Translations under genes and position numbers: made by a program | The notes under the pieces: model-generated | The model's database searches: none | What the model was told of the DNA's origin: nothing | Seen by the model: only the letters and a program-made list of their open reading frames with translations | Assembly (NCBI RefSeq): GCF_001458335.1 | Contig: NZ_CYTO01000004.1 | Span: 247,155 to 311,154, forward strand | Reading direction: 5' to 3' | DNA: 64,000 nucleotides | Source: Cognatishimia activa | Lineage (GTDB): Bacteria > Pseudomonadota > Alphaproteobacteria > Rhodobacterales > Rhodobacteraceae | In this document: one piece after another, positions 54,399 to 63,984 of the stretch | Layout of the letters: each line of letters opens with the position of its first letter | Numbering within the stretch: the stretch's first letter is position 1

Positions 54399-55568
54399 TT
54401 AAACCTGACTGCCACGCTCCCACTTTACTGTCCGGCACCCAACAAACCGGCCGAGTCGCTCTAATTCCGCACGCAGTTTGTTTCGGCGCGCCTTGCCCCA
54501 ATTCACGCCCGGTTCAGGCCAGAAATCGATCACCCTCAGGGTTTCGGCATTGCGTTCGGCCTTTGCTTCGATGCGCCCAACAAAACGATCAGCTTCTAGG
54601 ATTGGAAAGACATAGTAGCCCCAAATGCGTTTTTCTGCCGGCACGAACATTTCGTTGCGGTAATTGAAACCAAACAGCCTCTCAAGGCGGTTGCGGTCTC
54701 GGACAGCTGGATCAAACGGGTTGAGGATGCGAAGGCGTGATGTAGGCGCAGCAAGCGACGCGAGACGCGCTTCGATGTCTGGCGCGCCGAAGCCTTTGGT
54801 AATGCTGCCATCGTCGTTTTCGATCTCAACAGGCACCAAACCAGCGCTATCCAGCCAGTTCTTGGTTTCTTTGGCTGAACTTGTTTCCCAGAACCTTTGG
54901 ATTTCTCCTTGGCTTCCGACGGCGATGCGATCTATCGCTGCGTTTAACAAGAAATCGAGTTCATCTTTTTCTGACAGAGAGCGGTTGCGGAATTCTTCGG
55001 GAAAGACGCGTTCTGGCAGGTTGTAAAACTTAATGAACCCATCGCGAAAACATGTCGTCAGCTGCCCAGTCATCCACATGTAGTCGAGTGCCTTCTTGTG
55101 GGGGGGACGGGCCCACATCTTTTTTTCGCCTTGGATTTTGGTGTCAAAGGCATGGGTCGAAAGCGCGCCTTCATCGCGGATGCGATCTTTAAGCTCGTCC
55201 AGATAAGGGTTGTTCTCCAAATCCCCGTGCCAGCGCCGCGCCGTGACGACCATACGACGGAACTGACGCTGCCACGCGGGCAGGAACTCCATGGGTAAGA
55301 CGCTGGCGTCATGGGTGAAATGTTCAAAGATCTTGCGCTCTTTAGCCAAGAGCGGGTTCAGCATCGGCTCGCGATAGTTCTGATTGCGGGACCAGAGGAT
55401 GTGGTGATGCGCGCGCGCGACATATTGAATGGTGTCGAGCTGCACCATCCCAAGCTTCAGAATCGTATCGTAGAGATTGAGTGGTCCGGTGGGCGTGTCA
55501 GACAGGCCTTGAGAGGCCAGCCAAAGCCAGCGCGCCGTGCGATTTTCGATTTTGAGGACTGCCTGCAA
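54399..55568 (-). CDS. YcaQ-like winged-helix DNA glycosylase
   Basis: The 389-residue protein belongs to the HTH_42 family. In E. coli YcaQ (AlkX) unhooks interstrand crosslinks and removes alkylated bases. The family's catalytic QxD motif is visible as Gln43-Leu44-Asp45 in MVQLDTIQYVARAHH. Other typical parts are FEHFTHDASVLPMEFLPAW and LNPFDPAVRDRNRLERLFGF. It is transcribed alone, with the trhO gene 45 bases upstream in the same direction. Together with alkB at 18.5 kb it suggests ordinary defence against alkylation. Confidence 0.88.
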   Translation of the reverse strand: MQAVLKIENRTARWLWLASQGLSDTPTGPLNLYDTILKLGMVQLDTIQYVARAHHHILWSRNQNYREPMLNPLLAKERKIFEHFTHDASVLPMEFLPAWQRQFRRMVVTARRWHGDLENNPYLDELKDRIRDEGALSTHAFDTKIQGEKKMWARPPHKKALDYMWMTGQLTTCFRDGFIKFYNLPERVFPEEFRNRSLSEKDELDFLLNAAIDRIAVGSQGEIQRFWETSSAKETKNWLDSAGLVPVEIENDDGSITKGFGAPDIEARLASLAAPTSRLRILNPFDPAVRDRNRLERLFGFNYRNEMFVPAEKRIWGYYVFPILEADRFVGRIEAKAERNAETLRVIDFWPEPGVNWGKARRNKLRAELERLGRFVGCRTVKWERGSQV

Positions 55569-55613
55569 GATGCGCTCCTTTTGAGCGCATCAAACAGGAA
55601 CAAAGGGTGAAAA

Positions 55614-56522
55614 TCAATCCACCCCGATAATATGCTGTTCGCCGCGTTGGCGTGCCAATTCCATTTGCTTCTGACGCTCGCGGAACCGCTCTTTATCCTT
55701 CTCGGAATATTCATCCACGCAAAGATGGCAGCTGACGCCGGCCTCATATTCCGGACGCTTCAGATCCGTTGGCAACAGGGGGCGACGGCAAGCGTGGCAA
55801 AGCACATGCGGGCCTTCTTTAAGACCGTGCCCAACGGACACGCGGCCGTCAAAAACGAAACATTCGCCCTCCCAAGTGCTATCTTCTTGAGGCACTTCTT
55901 CGAGATATTTCAGGATGCCACCTTTGAGGTGGTACACATCCTCGACCCCTTGGCTCATGAGGTAGTTTGTGGATTTCTCGCAGCGGATGCCGCCTGTGCA
56001 GAACATCGCGACGCGTTTGTTGTGGAAGCGATCTTTGTTCTCTTCCCACCATTTTGGGAAATCGCGGAACGATGCGGTTTCAGGGTCGACGGCACCTTCA
56101 AAGGTGCCGATGGCCACTTCGTAGTCGTTGCGTGTGTCGATTGTCACCACATCGGGGGATTTGATCAGTTCGTTCCAGTCTTCTGGGTTCACGTAGTTGC
56201 CGACATGCGCCGTCGGATCAACATTGGGTTGGCCCAAAGTCACGATCTCTTTCTTCAGCTTCACCTTCATGCGCGGGAAGGGTTTCTCAGCGGCTGTGGA
56301 TAGCTTCCATTCAAAATTCGCGCAGCCCGGCAAGGATTGGATATGCGCGATGACCGCATCAATGCCTTTGCGAGGTCCCGCGATGGTGCCGTTGATGCCT
56401 TCGTGTGCCAAAAGCAGCGTGCCGGTGATGTTTTCTTTTTCGCAAAGTTCGAGCAGCGGGGCGCGGAGCGCCTCGTGATTTTCAAAGCTGGTGAAGTGAT
56501 AAAGAGCGCAGACTGTATACAT
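55614..56522 (-). CDS. trhO: tRNA uridine(34) hydroxylase TrhO (rhodanese-like, formerly YceA)
   Basis: TrhO makes 5-hydroxyuridine at position 34 of some tRNAs using oxygen. The 302-residue protein has an N-terminal acylphosphatase-like domain (GTLLLAHEGINGTIAG), the rhodanese domain with catalytic Cys in AMFCTGGIRCEKS, and a C-terminal Cys-rich segment (CHACRRPLLPTD and CHLCVDEYS). The ATG at 56522 (MYTVCALYHF) matches the family; the frame is open to 56684, overlapping the divergent pncA region. Confidence 0.93.
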   Translation of the reverse strand: MYTVCALYHFTSFENHEALRAPLLELCEKENITGTLLLAHEGINGTIAGPRKGIDAVIAHIQSLPGCANFEWKLSTAAEKPFPRMKVKLKKEIVTLGQPNVDPTAHVGNYVNPEDWNELIKSPDVVTIDTRNDYEVAIGTFEGAVDPETASFRDFPKWWEENKDRFHNKRVAMFCTGGIRCEKSTNYLMSQGVEDVYHLKGGILKYLEEVPQEDSTWEGECFVFDGRVSVGHGLKEGPHVLCHACRRPLLPTDLKRPEYEAGVSCHLCVDEYSEKDKERFRERQKQMELARQRGEQHIIGVD

Positions 56523-56626
56523 GGCGTGCCCATTACGCCCAAAATAGTCTCTGATCAAGACTTGGCGATGGGCCCCATTGACGCGCCTTGCCGCAGTTCC
56601 TACCCATAACATCAAAGGAGAGCCGC

Positions 56627-57223
56627 ATGTCCAAAGCCCTGATTGTGATCGATGTTCAGAATGACTTTTGCCCCGGCGGCGCATTGGCGGTTCCAGAGGG
56701 GGATCTGATCGTACCTGGCATCAACGCGCTTATGGCGGATTTTGATGCTGTGATCTTGACGCAGGACTGGCACCCAAAGGGCCATTCTTCTTTTGCCAGC
56801 AGCCATGCTGGCAAGGACCCATATGATTTGGTGGAGATGGCCTACGGTCCGCAGGTTTTGTGGCCGGATCACTGCATTCAAGGCACTGAAGGTGGCGCAT
56901 TCCACGCGGATTTGAATACCGATCGCGCGGACTTGGTTGTGCGCAAAGGGTATAATCCAGCTATCGACAGCTACTCTGCATTCTTTGAGAACGACCAAGA
57001 GACGCCGACCGGTTTGGAGGGCTATCTGCGCACACGCGGGCTGACGGACCTCACCATGGTGGGCTTGGCCACAGATTTTTGCGTGAACTTTTCCGCAGTC
57101 GATGCGGCGAAGCTCGGGTTTAATGTCACCGTTGATCAGTCCTTGTGCCGGGCTATCGATCTAGATGGATCTCTGGACGCCGCCCTTAGCGGTATGGCAA
57201 AATCCGGGGTGATCCTCAGCTAA
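56627..57223 (+). CDS. pncA: Nicotinamidase
   Basis: PncA hydrolyses nicotinamide to nicotinate for NAD salvage. The 198-residue protein shows the catalytic triad Asp9 (IVIDVQNDF), Lys107 (VVRKGYNP) and Cys152 (LATDFCVNF), and metal ligands in TQDWHPKGH. The start ATG 56627 has aaaggaga upstream; the frame opens at 56588. pncB, which uses the product, lies 53 bases downstream. Confidence 0.96.
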   Translation: MSKALIVIDVQNDFCPGGALAVPEGDLIVPGINALMADFDAVILTQDWHPKGHSSFASSHAGKDPYDLVEMAYGPQVLWPDHCIQGTEGGAFHADLNTDRADLVVRKGYNPAIDSYSAFFENDQETPTGLEGYLRTRGLTDLTMVGLATDFCVNFSAVDAAKLGFNVTVDQSLCRAIDLDGSLDAALSGMAKSGVILS

Positions 57224-57276
57224 GTACGCTTGCCAAGGTCATTTCAGTGAAGGCATGAGAGAATTAAGAGGGTAGA

Positions 57277-58569
57277 ATGGTCGATATTGCGACGCGGGTT
57301 TGGAACCACAAGTGGAAGATTGATCCGATTGTGCGGTCTTTAATCGACACGGATTTCTACAAGCTTTTGATGTGTCAAAGTGTGTTCCGGAATCGTCCGG
57401 ACACACAAGTGACGTTCTCGCTGATCAACCGCACCAAATCTGTACCTCTGGCAAAGTTGATTGATGAAGGCGAGCTGCGAGAGCAACTTGACCATGTGCG
57501 GTCTTTGTCGCTGACGCGCGGTGAAAGCACTTGGCTGCGCGGGAATACGTTTTACGGCAAACGCCAGATGTTCCGCCCTGATTTCATGGAATGGTTCGAG
57601 AATCTGCGCCTGCCCGACTACCATCTGGAGCGGGTCGGTGATCAGTATCAACTGACCTTTGAGGGCAGCTGGCCTGAGGTGATGTTGTGGGAGATCCCTG
57701 CGCTTTCTGTGTTGATGGAGCTGCGCAGCCGGGCCGTTCTGGATCAGATGAAAAAGTTCGAACTGCAGGTGCTGTACGCCCGTGCGATGACCAAGCTTTG
57801 GGAAAAGATCGAAAATCTGCGCGACATCGACAATCTGCGGATTGCAGATTTTGGAACGCGGCGGCGGCATTCCTATCTTTGGCAGGACTGGGCTGTTCAG
57901 GCCATGGGGGAGGGGCTTGGTGAAAAGTTCGTTGGAACCTCCAACTGTCTCATCGCCAAGAACCGAGATTTGGAGGCGATTGGGACAAATGCGCATGAGC
58001 TGCCAATGGTCTATGCGGCGCTTGCTGAGAGCGACGAAGAGTTGGCGCAAGCTCCCTATCAAGTTCTTGCTGATTGGCACGAAGAGCATGATGGCAACCT
58101 GCGGATCATCTTGCCCGACACATATGGCACCAATGGGTTCCTAGACCGAGCGCCAAAGTGGCTTGAGAGCTGGACGGGAATTCGGATCGATTCTGGTGAT
58201 CCTGCGGCGGGCGCCGGGAAGGCCATCGATTGGTGGACGTCGCGCGGGGAAGATCCCACAAAGAAACTGGTCATCTTCTCTGACGGGCTGGACGTAGACA
58301 AGATCCGCCAATTGCAACAGCAGTTTGAGGGCCGAGTTTTGACCAGTTTTGGTTGGGGTACCTTGCTGACCAATGATTTCCGTGGGCTTGTGCCGGGCGA
58401 TACGCTCGCGCCTTTCTCGCTTGTCTGTAAGGCGGTTTCTGCCAATGGTCAGTCGACTGTGAAACTCTCAGACAACCCAAATAAAGCGATGGGGCCTGCG
58501 GATCAGATAGACCGCTATAAACGCGTCTTCGACGTGGGTGCACAGACCAAACAGGACGTTGTCGTCTAA
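57277..58569 (+). CDS. pncB: Nicotinate phosphoribosyltransferase
   Basis: PncB joins nicotinate to PRPP, giving nicotinate mononucleotide. The 430-residue protein begins with the family pattern (VRSLIDTDFYKLLMCQSVFR). DFGTRRRHSYLWQDWAVQ follows, including the regulatory His near FVGTSNCLIAK, and the PRPP-related region is IRIDSGDPAAGAGKAI. The C-terminal GWGTLLTNDF is also typical. Coupled with pncA, it completes nicotinamide salvage. Confidence 0.96.
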   Translation: MVDIATRVWNHKWKIDPIVRSLIDTDFYKLLMCQSVFRNRPDTQVTFSLINRTKSVPLAKLIDEGELREQLDHVRSLSLTRGESTWLRGNTFYGKRQMFRPDFMEWFENLRLPDYHLERVGDQYQLTFEGSWPEVMLWEIPALSVLMELRSRAVLDQMKKFELQVLYARAMTKLWEKIENLRDIDNLRIADFGTRRRHSYLWQDWAVQAMGEGLGEKFVGTSNCLIAKNRDLEAIGTNAHELPMVYAALAESDEELAQAPYQVLADWHEEHDGNLRIILPDTYGTNGFLDRAPKWLESWTGIRIDSGDPAAGAGKAIDWWTSRGEDPTKKLVIFSDGLDVDKIRQLQQQFEGRVLTSFGWGTLLTNDFRGLVPGDTLAPFSLVCKAVSANGQSTVKLSDNPNKAMGPADQIDRYKRVFDVGAQTKQDVVV

Positions 58570-58601
58570 CCGCACTTATGCAGGCTACAAAAGAATCCTT
58601 C

Positions 58602-58629
58602 CCTTATTTAACAAATATGTTAAATAAGG
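58602..58629 (+). promoter_or_regulatory. Perfect inverted repeat, likely ArsR-type operator
   Basis: The 12-base arms (58602-58613 and 58618-58629) are exact reverse complements around a central AATA. The site lies six bases before the ArsR start codon and covers its ribosome-binding region, which suits autoregulation. Confidence 0.7.
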
Positions 58630-58633
58630 TGAC

Positions 58634-58972
58634 ATGAGTGATTTACGATCCGTTTTTGCTGCGCTGTCTGATGAAACCCGTTTCGACATTGTTGAACGGT
58701 TGATGAAAGACGGCGAACTGCCTGCCGGCGATCTGGTCTCTGACTCAACGATTAGTGGCCCTGCAATCTCGCGCCACCTGAAGGTGCTTCGTGAGGCAGG
58801 GCTCGTCGAACAGCGGGCAGAAGGCACCAGGCGGCTTTACGCGGTGCGGCCGCAAGCATTGAAAACGATTTCGGATTGGACAATCGACCATCGGGCTTTC
58901 TGGGAAGTCAGCCTAAATCGTATGGCAGCTGCCTTGGAGGCTGAGGAGGACATATGCCCGACATCAGATTAG
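58634..58972 (+). CDS. ArsR family transcriptional regulator
   Basis: The 112-residue protein is a winged helix: LRSVFAALSDETRFDIVERL, then ISGPAISRHLKVLREAGLVEQ as recognition helix and wing. There is no Cys pair for metal binding, so it is not an arsenic sensor of the classic kind. Regulators of this sort are often paired with SRPBCC genes, as here: the next gene overlaps by 19 bases. The perfect inverted repeat upstream is the probable operator. Confidence 0.92.
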   Translation: MSDLRSVFAALSDETRFDIVERLMKDGELPAGDLVSDSTISGPAISRHLKVLREAGLVEQRAEGTRRLYAVRPQALKTISDWTIDHRAFWEVSLNRMAAALEAEEDICPTSD

Positions 58973-59385
58973 AACGCGAATTCAACGTAACGCAGGAACG
59001 GCTATTTGATTTTGTGACCAAACGCGCTTCGGTGCTTGAATGGTTCGGCTATGAGGGCATGACCTTTCCAGCAGACGAAATGGATTTTTCGCGCACTGGT
59101 CCGTGGTTTCTGGAAATGGTGAGCAAAGAGGGCAACACGATGAAGCTCTCTGGCCATGTAACCCATGTGGATCGTCCGAAGACCGTAGGGTTCACTTGGG
59201 GATGGCATGATCCCGAAGACAAGCGAGGACCTGAAAGTCATGTCATGTTTACGGTGATGGAAACCGCGAAGGGTGCAAAGCTCATCATCGATCACCGAGA
59301 GCTTCCGGATGAGGAAGCGGCGACCGGACACAATAGCGGTTGGACTTATGCGCTGGGCACAATAACCCGGATCTTGCAGAGCTAA
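58954..59385 (+). CDS. SRPBCC (AHSA1-like) domain protein
   Basis: The 143-residue protein is a helix-grip fold of the AHSA1 type: LEREFNVTQERLFDFVTKRASVL at the start, then VDRPKTVGFTWGWHDPED, and a final helix with GHNSGWTYALGTI. Such proteins bind hydrophobic ligands. A strong aggagg site sits inside the end of arsR, so the two are translated together. The role is unknown; with the YCII gene downstream, a small stress or ligand-responsive unit is plausible. Confidence 0.88.
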   Translation: MPDIRLEREFNVTQERLFDFVTKRASVLEWFGYEGMTFPADEMDFSRTGPWFLEMVSKEGNTMKLSGHVTHVDRPKTVGFTWGWHDPEDKRGPESHVMFTVMETAKGAKLIIDHRELPDEEAATGHNSGWTYALGTITRILQS

Positions 59386-59494
59386 CCAAACAAAGACCGA
59401 ATTTGACGTCAATTTCTGGCAAATCGGGTGACTCCCGTTTGCTCGATCCAAAAGGGCTGCGCGCCCGTAACATTGAACCAAAAGGAGAAATGAA

Positions 59495-59809
59495 ATGCCT
59501 AAATTTATATTTGCTTATCATGGTGGTGGCATGCCGGAGACCCCTGAAGAGGGTGAGCGCGTTATGGCTGCTTGGACCGCATGGTATGAACAGATTGGAC
59601 CGAACCTAGCTGATGGTGGCGCGCCGGTGGGAATGTCTAAGACGGTTACGGAAAATGGTATTGAAGACAATGGTGGCGCAAATCCCTTGTCCGGCTTCAC
59701 CTTGGTAAATGCAGACAGCATGGAAGCGGCGCTGGAGATGGCAAAAGGTTGCCCAATCATTGGTGACCGAAACGGCACCGTTGAAGTGGCCGAATGCATG
59801 GAAATGTAA
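59495..59809 (+). CDS. YCII-related protein
   Basis: The 104-residue protein matches the YCII/DGPF fold: PKFIFAYHGGGMPETPEEGER, with a conserved His, and the late ALEMAKGCPII. Members bind small molecules or assist sigma factors of the ECF41 type; no such sigma factor is seen here. An aaaggag site precedes the ATG. It follows the ArsR-SRPBCC pair by 109 bases and may share its promoter. Confidence 0.85.
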   Translation: MPKFIFAYHGGGMPETPEEGERVMAAWTAWYEQIGPNLADGGAPVGMSKTVTENGIEDNGGANPLSGFTLVNADSMEAALEMAKGCPIIGDRNGTVEVAECMEM

Positions 59810-60056
59810 GTCGACGAAATTCACTTTATGTAGCGGTCTCTGGGATAACCGGGGGCCGCTTTTGCGTTCCGTCGTCGGTATCGCCTCAATAACCTGAGAA
59901 GTGATGGGCAATTTCGTGCCAACAGGGCTTTCGCAATCCGCAAAAATAAGAGTATTGTAAGCCCATCGAGAAAAGGGAATGCCGCAAATACAAAGCCGGG
60001 AAACGGTGCGGTGGGTTTTCGGAATTGAGGGCAAGGACAGCTTGGAGGCTGTAAAT

Positions 60057-60590
60057 ATGGGATCAAAGACATTGCGCGCGTCTATCATTGGGACAGTCAT
60101 GGGTGCGCTGACGCTGGTGGGCGCAGCCGGTGCTCAGGAGAGCAGCAATCAAGTGGCGGCAAAGACCGATTGGAGCGTCTTTGTTGAAAGCAGTCCAAAG
60201 GAATGCTGGGCCGTTTCGACTTTTAAGGAAAGCGTAAACACACGCAACGGCGCTGTGGTCGCGGTGCGCCGGACCCAGACATTGCTGATGGTTATTTTCC
60301 GCCCAGACAATAACATCAAAGGCCAAATCGGTTTTACAGGTGGATATCCGTTTAAGTCTGGTTCTACGGTAAGTCTAAAAATTGATGACGATACCTATGA
60401 TCTATTCACGGAAGGCGAATGGGCGTGGCCTCAAACCACTGAAGAGGACGCAAAGATCGTGGCCGCGATGAAACGCGGGAAAACAGCTGTGGTCGTTGGT
60501 GAATCGGGTCGTGGTACACGTACGCAGGATACGTTCTCGTTGCTGGGTTTCACCGCAGCACATGACGATGCGGGCAAACGCTGTAGCTAG
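60057..60590 (+). CDS. Invasion-associated locus B (IalB) family protein
   Basis: A signal peptide (about residues 1-26, ending GAAGA) is followed by the IalB domain: WSVFVESSPKECWAVS, a Cys pair (KECWA and KRCS near the C-terminus), and VSLKIDDDTYDLF. The 177-residue length is normal. IalB was named in Bartonella for entry into red cells, but homologues are common in free-living alphaproteobacteria and their role is unclear. The ATG at 60057 has a ggaggc site; the frame is open from 59979. Confidence 0.85.
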   Translation: MGSKTLRASIIGTVMGALTLVGAAGAQESSNQVAAKTDWSVFVESSPKECWAVSTFKESVNTRNGAVVAVRRTQTLLMVIFRPDNNIKGQIGFTGGYPFKSGSTVSLKIDDDTYDLFTEGEWAWPQTTEEDAKIVAAMKRGKTAVVVGESGRGTRTQDTFSLLGFTAAHDDAGKRCS

Positions 60591-60614
60591 TTGGTACACA
60601 AGTCAGTCAAATTG

Positions 60615-60639
60615 AAAGCCCGACATTCGTCGGGCTTTT
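60615..60639 (+). terminator. Terminator after ialB
   Basis: A perfect 10-bp stem (60615-60624 with 60629-60638) with a 4-base loop ends in four T. Confidence 0.8.
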
Positions 60640-60713
60640 GTCTTTGACGCGCTGTGTTTGCAAATTATCTACTATCGTGTATGTGACCCGCCTGAACCCC
60701 GGAGATTCCAGCC

Positions 60714-61901
60714 ATGACAGCTCGTGCACCGATCACGCAGGACGTACATACAATTCCGCGCAAGATGCCGGAAGGCGACAAGCAAAACCTTGTTGGCCTG
60801 ACGCGCGACGCGATGCGCGACGCATTGATTGCTGCCGGAACACCGGAAAAACAGGCGAAAATGCGCGTGGGTCAGATCTGGCAATGGATCTACCAATGGG
60901 GTGTGCGCGACTTCCATGAGATGACCAACCTGTCCAAAGCGTATCGCGCACAGCTGGACGATGCGTTCACGATTGAGATTCCTGAAGTGGTATCAAAGCA
61001 AGTATCTGTCGACGGCACTCGCAAATACTTGGTGAAAATCGCCGGCGGCCACGAGGTCGAGGTGGTTTATATTCCAGAAGATGACCGCGGTACTTTGTGT
61101 GTTTCTTCCCAAGTTGGCTGCACACTCACCTGTTCTTTCTGCCATACGGGCACACAGAAACTGGTGCGGAACCTGACGGCTGGCGAAATTGTCGGTCAGA
61201 TCATGATGGCACGCGATGACCTAGAAGAATGGCCAGTTCCCGGCGCGCCGAAAGATGAGACGCGGCTTTTGTCCAACATTGTTTTGATGGGTATGGGTGA
61301 GCCACTTTATAACTTCGACAACGTGCGCGACGCGATGAAAATTGCGATGGACGATGCTGGAATTTCTCTAAGCCGTCGTCGGATTACATTGTCCACATCC
61401 GGCGTGGTGCCAGGCATTGTGCGCACCGCAGAAGAAATTGGCTGTCTTTTGGCGATTTCTTTCCACGCGACCGATGATGAAACCCGCGATGTGTTGGTGC
61501 CAATCAACAAGAAGTGGAATATCGACGCGCTTCTTAAAGCCCTTGCGGAATACCCTCGCGCCTCGAACTCTGAACGGATCACGTTTGAGTATGTGATGCT
61601 TGATGGCGTAAACGACAGCGACGAAGATGCGCATCGTTTGATTAAGTTCCTGAAGGACTACAATATCCCAGCGAAGATCAACTTGATCCCATTCAATGAA
61701 TGGCCGGGCGCTCCATATAAACGGTCTTCGAACAATCGTATCCGCGCTTTTGCCAATATCGTTTACCAAGCTGGTTATGCGAGCCCGATCCGCAAAACAC
61801 GCGGTGATGACATTATGGCAGCCTGTGGTCAGCTTAAATCGGCGACAGAACGGGCGCGAAAGTCGAAAAAAGCGATCGAAGCGGAAGTTGGTCTGCGTTA
61901 A
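60714..61901 (+). CDS. rlmN: Dual-specificity rRNA/tRNA adenine C2 methyltransferase RlmN
   Basis: RlmN methylates A2503 of 23S rRNA and A37 of some tRNAs by a radical-SAM mechanism. The 395-residue protein has the CxxxCxxC cluster site (Cys136, 140, 143 in CTLTCSFC). [13 protein letters not shown] and [12 protein letters not shown] follow, and the C-terminal Cys in MAACGQL is the one used in the covalent intermediate. The start ATG follows a ccggag stretch. It is transcribed alone. Confidence 0.96.
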   Translation: MTARAPITQDVHTIPRKMPEGDKQNLVGLTRDAMRDALIAAGTPEKQAKMRVGQIWQWIYQWGVRDFHEMTNLSKAYRAQLDDAFTIEIPEVVSKQVSVDGTRKYLVKIAGGHEVEVVYIPEDDRGTLCVSSQVGCTLTCSFCHTGTQKLVRNLTAGEIVGQIMMARDDLEEWPVPGAPKDETRLLSNIVLMGMGEPLYNFDNVRDAMKIAMDDAGISLSRRRITLSTSGVVPGIVRTAEEIGCLLAISFHATDDETRDVLVPINKKWNIDALLKALAEYPRASNSERITFEYVMLDGVNDSDEDAHRLIKFLKDYNIPAKINLIPFNEWPGAPYKRSSNNRIRAFANIVYQAGYASPIRKTRGDDIMAACGQLKSATERARKSKKAIEAEVGLR

Positions 61902-61940
61902 TTCACCTAAAATTAATCAGATGCATGTTCACATGCTCTT

Positions 61941-62108
61941 ATGAGCAAAGTGACCGTTATGTTTGACTTGGACGAAAACACCTTTCAGGCCCTGAAATGG
62001 GCTGCGCGGCAAGAGCATGCCGCGCTTGGTGATCTTGTCCGCATCGCCTTAAACAAAGACTTAGTTGGGCGCCAAATGGCGACCAATGCGATTAGCGACC
62101 CGGAATAG
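61941..62108 (+). CDS. Small ribbon-helix-helix-like protein (55 residues)
   Basis: The protein starts MSKVTVMFDLDENTFQALKWAARQ and continues with LGDLVRIALNKDL. A short N-terminal strand followed by two helices is the layout of ribbon-helix-helix DNA-binding proteins such as Arc and many antitoxins. No toxin gene is adjacent. The last 17 bases overlap the end of the convergent LOG gene. The ATG has no strong ribosome-binding site. The coding call rests on composition and fold resemblance only. Confidence 0.5.
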   Translation: MSKVTVMFDLDENTFQALKWAARQEHAALGDLVRIALNKDLVGRQMATNAISDPE

Positions 62109-62934
62109 CGTCGCGTTTTCCGCCTTGATCCCAGTTGTCGATCAAGTCGATGGCTTCTGCAGCGCTGTCCACAAAACGGAATAGATCCAAGTCATCCGCG
62201 GAAATGGTTCCCGCATCAGATAGTGCGTCCCAGTTGATGATATTTTCCCAGAATGCTTTGCCAAAGAGAACGAATGGCACCCGTTCCATACGGCCTGTTT
62301 GGATCAAAGTCAGCGCTTAAAAAAGTTCATCCAAAGTACCAAACCCGCCAGGGAAAACAGTGATGGCGCGGGCGCGCATCAGGAAATGCATTTTGCGGAT
62401 CGCAAAGTAGTGGAAGTTAAAACACAGGTCCGGCGTAACGTATTGATTTGGCGCTTGTTCAAACGGCAGCACAATATTCAGGCCGATTGATTTGCCACCG
62501 GCATCGACCGCACCGCGATTGCCTGCTTCCATCACCCCCGGTCCGCCTCCGGTCACGATAACATTCTCATGTCCGCCGCTTTCCATGGATTTAAGCGTCA
62601 TGAGGCGCGCAAACTCGCGTGCCTCGTCATAAAATACGGACAGATCCGCGAGTGTTTTTGTGCGCGCCGTTTCTTTCTTTGAAGGTTCAGGAATGCGTGC
62701 ACCGCCAAACATGACAATTGTGCTCTCGATACCCGCCTCGTCCTGAAGCATTTCCGGCTTCAAGAGTTCGAGTTGCAGGCGCACGGGGCGCAATGCGTCT
62801 TGGCATAGGAAATCCTCGTCCGCGAAAGCCAAGCGATATGCTGGGGCTTTTGTCTGCTCGGTCTCGGGCGCTTTTTCAGCGGCGCTGCGGTCGGTGTGGG
62901 CGTCGCGGAATGGGGTGCGGTGATCGTCTTTCAT
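62092..62934 (-). pseudogene. LOG-family (TIGR00730) gene interrupted by an in-frame stop codon
   Basis: The family includes LOG-type phosphoribohydrolases that release cytokinin bases or act on related nucleotides. From ATG 62934 the protein runs through [15 protein letters not shown] and [13 protein letters not shown], then meets TAA (62317-62319, codon 206). The same frame goes on without a shift as ALTLIQTGRMERVPFVLFGK and ends normally at 62092. The family usually has Glu at the stop position (DELFEALTL), so GAA to TAA would explain it. The truncated product keeps both signature motifs but lacks about 74 residues. A sequence error cannot be excluded. Confidence 0.85.
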
Positions 62935-63131
62935 GTCCTGTCCTTTAAATGCGCGTGTTGCTTTAGGCGTAGCGCGAAGCGAAAGCCATTTCCAGCGCGG
63001 CTTAGGGGGAAACACAAAGAGGTGTTGTCCATAATTGGTCGCTTTTTCATGCAAGGGTGGCGGTCCGCTGGTGACGTTGGCGGCTTGTTTCGCTATGAAA
63101 GCTCGAATCCGAAATTAAGGAGCCGAATTTA

Positions 63132-63959
63132 ATGTCCAACGCACAATTGGAAACTGCCATTGAAGCCGCGTGGGAAGCACGCGACACAATCACCCCAGCG
63201 ACCACTGGCGAACAGCGTGAAGCCATCGAAGATACGCTGAACGCGCTTGATTCAGGTAAACTGCGCGTGGCGGAAAAGCTGGAAAATGGCGATTGGCATG
63301 TTAACCAATGGGCCAAGAAAGCGGTTCTGCTCGGCTTCCGTATTAAAGATATGGAAGAGCAGTCCGGTGGCCCACAAGGGTCCGGTTGGTGGGACAAGGT
63401 CGACAGCAAGTTCAAAGGTTGGGGTGAAGCACAGTGGAAAGAAGCTGGCTTCCGTGCGGTTCCTAACGCGGTTGTTCGCAAGTCTGCGTACATCGCGCCA
63501 GGCGTCGTTTTGATGCCATCCTTTGTGAACCTCGGTGCCCATGTTGATGAAGGCACTATGGTTGATACCTGGGCGACCGTTGGCTCTTGCGCTCAGATCG
63601 GTAAAAACGTGCACCTGTCCGGCGGCGTTGGCATTGGCGGCGTTCTGGAGCCTATGCAAGCAGGTCCAACCATCATCGAGGACAACTGCTTTATCGGCGC
63701 GCGTTCTGAAGTGGTCGAAGGTTGTATCGTCCGTGAAGGCTCTGTGCTGGGCATGGGCGTTTTCATCGGTCAGTCCACCAAGATCGTTGATCGTGAAACT
63801 GGCGAAGTGATGTATGGCGAAGTGCCGCCTTACTCCGTTGTTGTCGCCGGCTCTATGCCGTCCAAAAACAACGTAAACCTTTACTGCGCGGTGATCGTGA
63901 AACGCGTGGATGAGAAGACCCGCAGCAAAACCGGCATCAACGAATTGCTGCGCGACTAA
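63132..63959 (+). CDS. dapD: 2,3,4,5-tetrahydropyridine-2,6-dicarboxylate N-succinyltransferase
   Basis: DapD adds succinyl to tetrahydrodipicolinate in the lysine/diaminopimelate pathway. The 275-residue protein has an N-terminal helical domain, the left-handed beta-helix of hexapeptide repeats ([17 protein letters not shown], then [17 protein letters not shown]), and the usual C-terminal region. An aaggag site precedes the ATG. It belongs to the same pathway as dapF at 44.7 kb. Confidence 0.97.
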   Translation: MSNAQLETAIEAAWEARDTITPATTGEQREAIEDTLNALDSGKLRVAEKLENGDWHVNQWAKKAVLLGFRIKDMEEQSGGPQGSGWWDKVDSKFKGWGEAQWKEAGFRAVPNAVVRKSAYIAPGVVLMPSFVNLGAHVDEGTMVDTWATVGSCAQIGKNVHLSGGVGIGGVLEPMQAGPTIIEDNCFIGARSEVVEGCIVREGSVLGMGVFIGQSTKIVDRETGEVMYGEVPPYSVVVAGSMPSKNNVNLYCAVIVKRVDEKTRSKTGINELLRD

Positions 63960-63984
63960 TCGCGCTTTAAGTGACAAGGCATGC

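Noticed and set aside
62317..62319. Programmed readthrough or recoding at the LOG stop codon
   Set aside because: TAA is the least readthrough-prone stop and no recoding structure is evident; mutation or sequence error is simpler.
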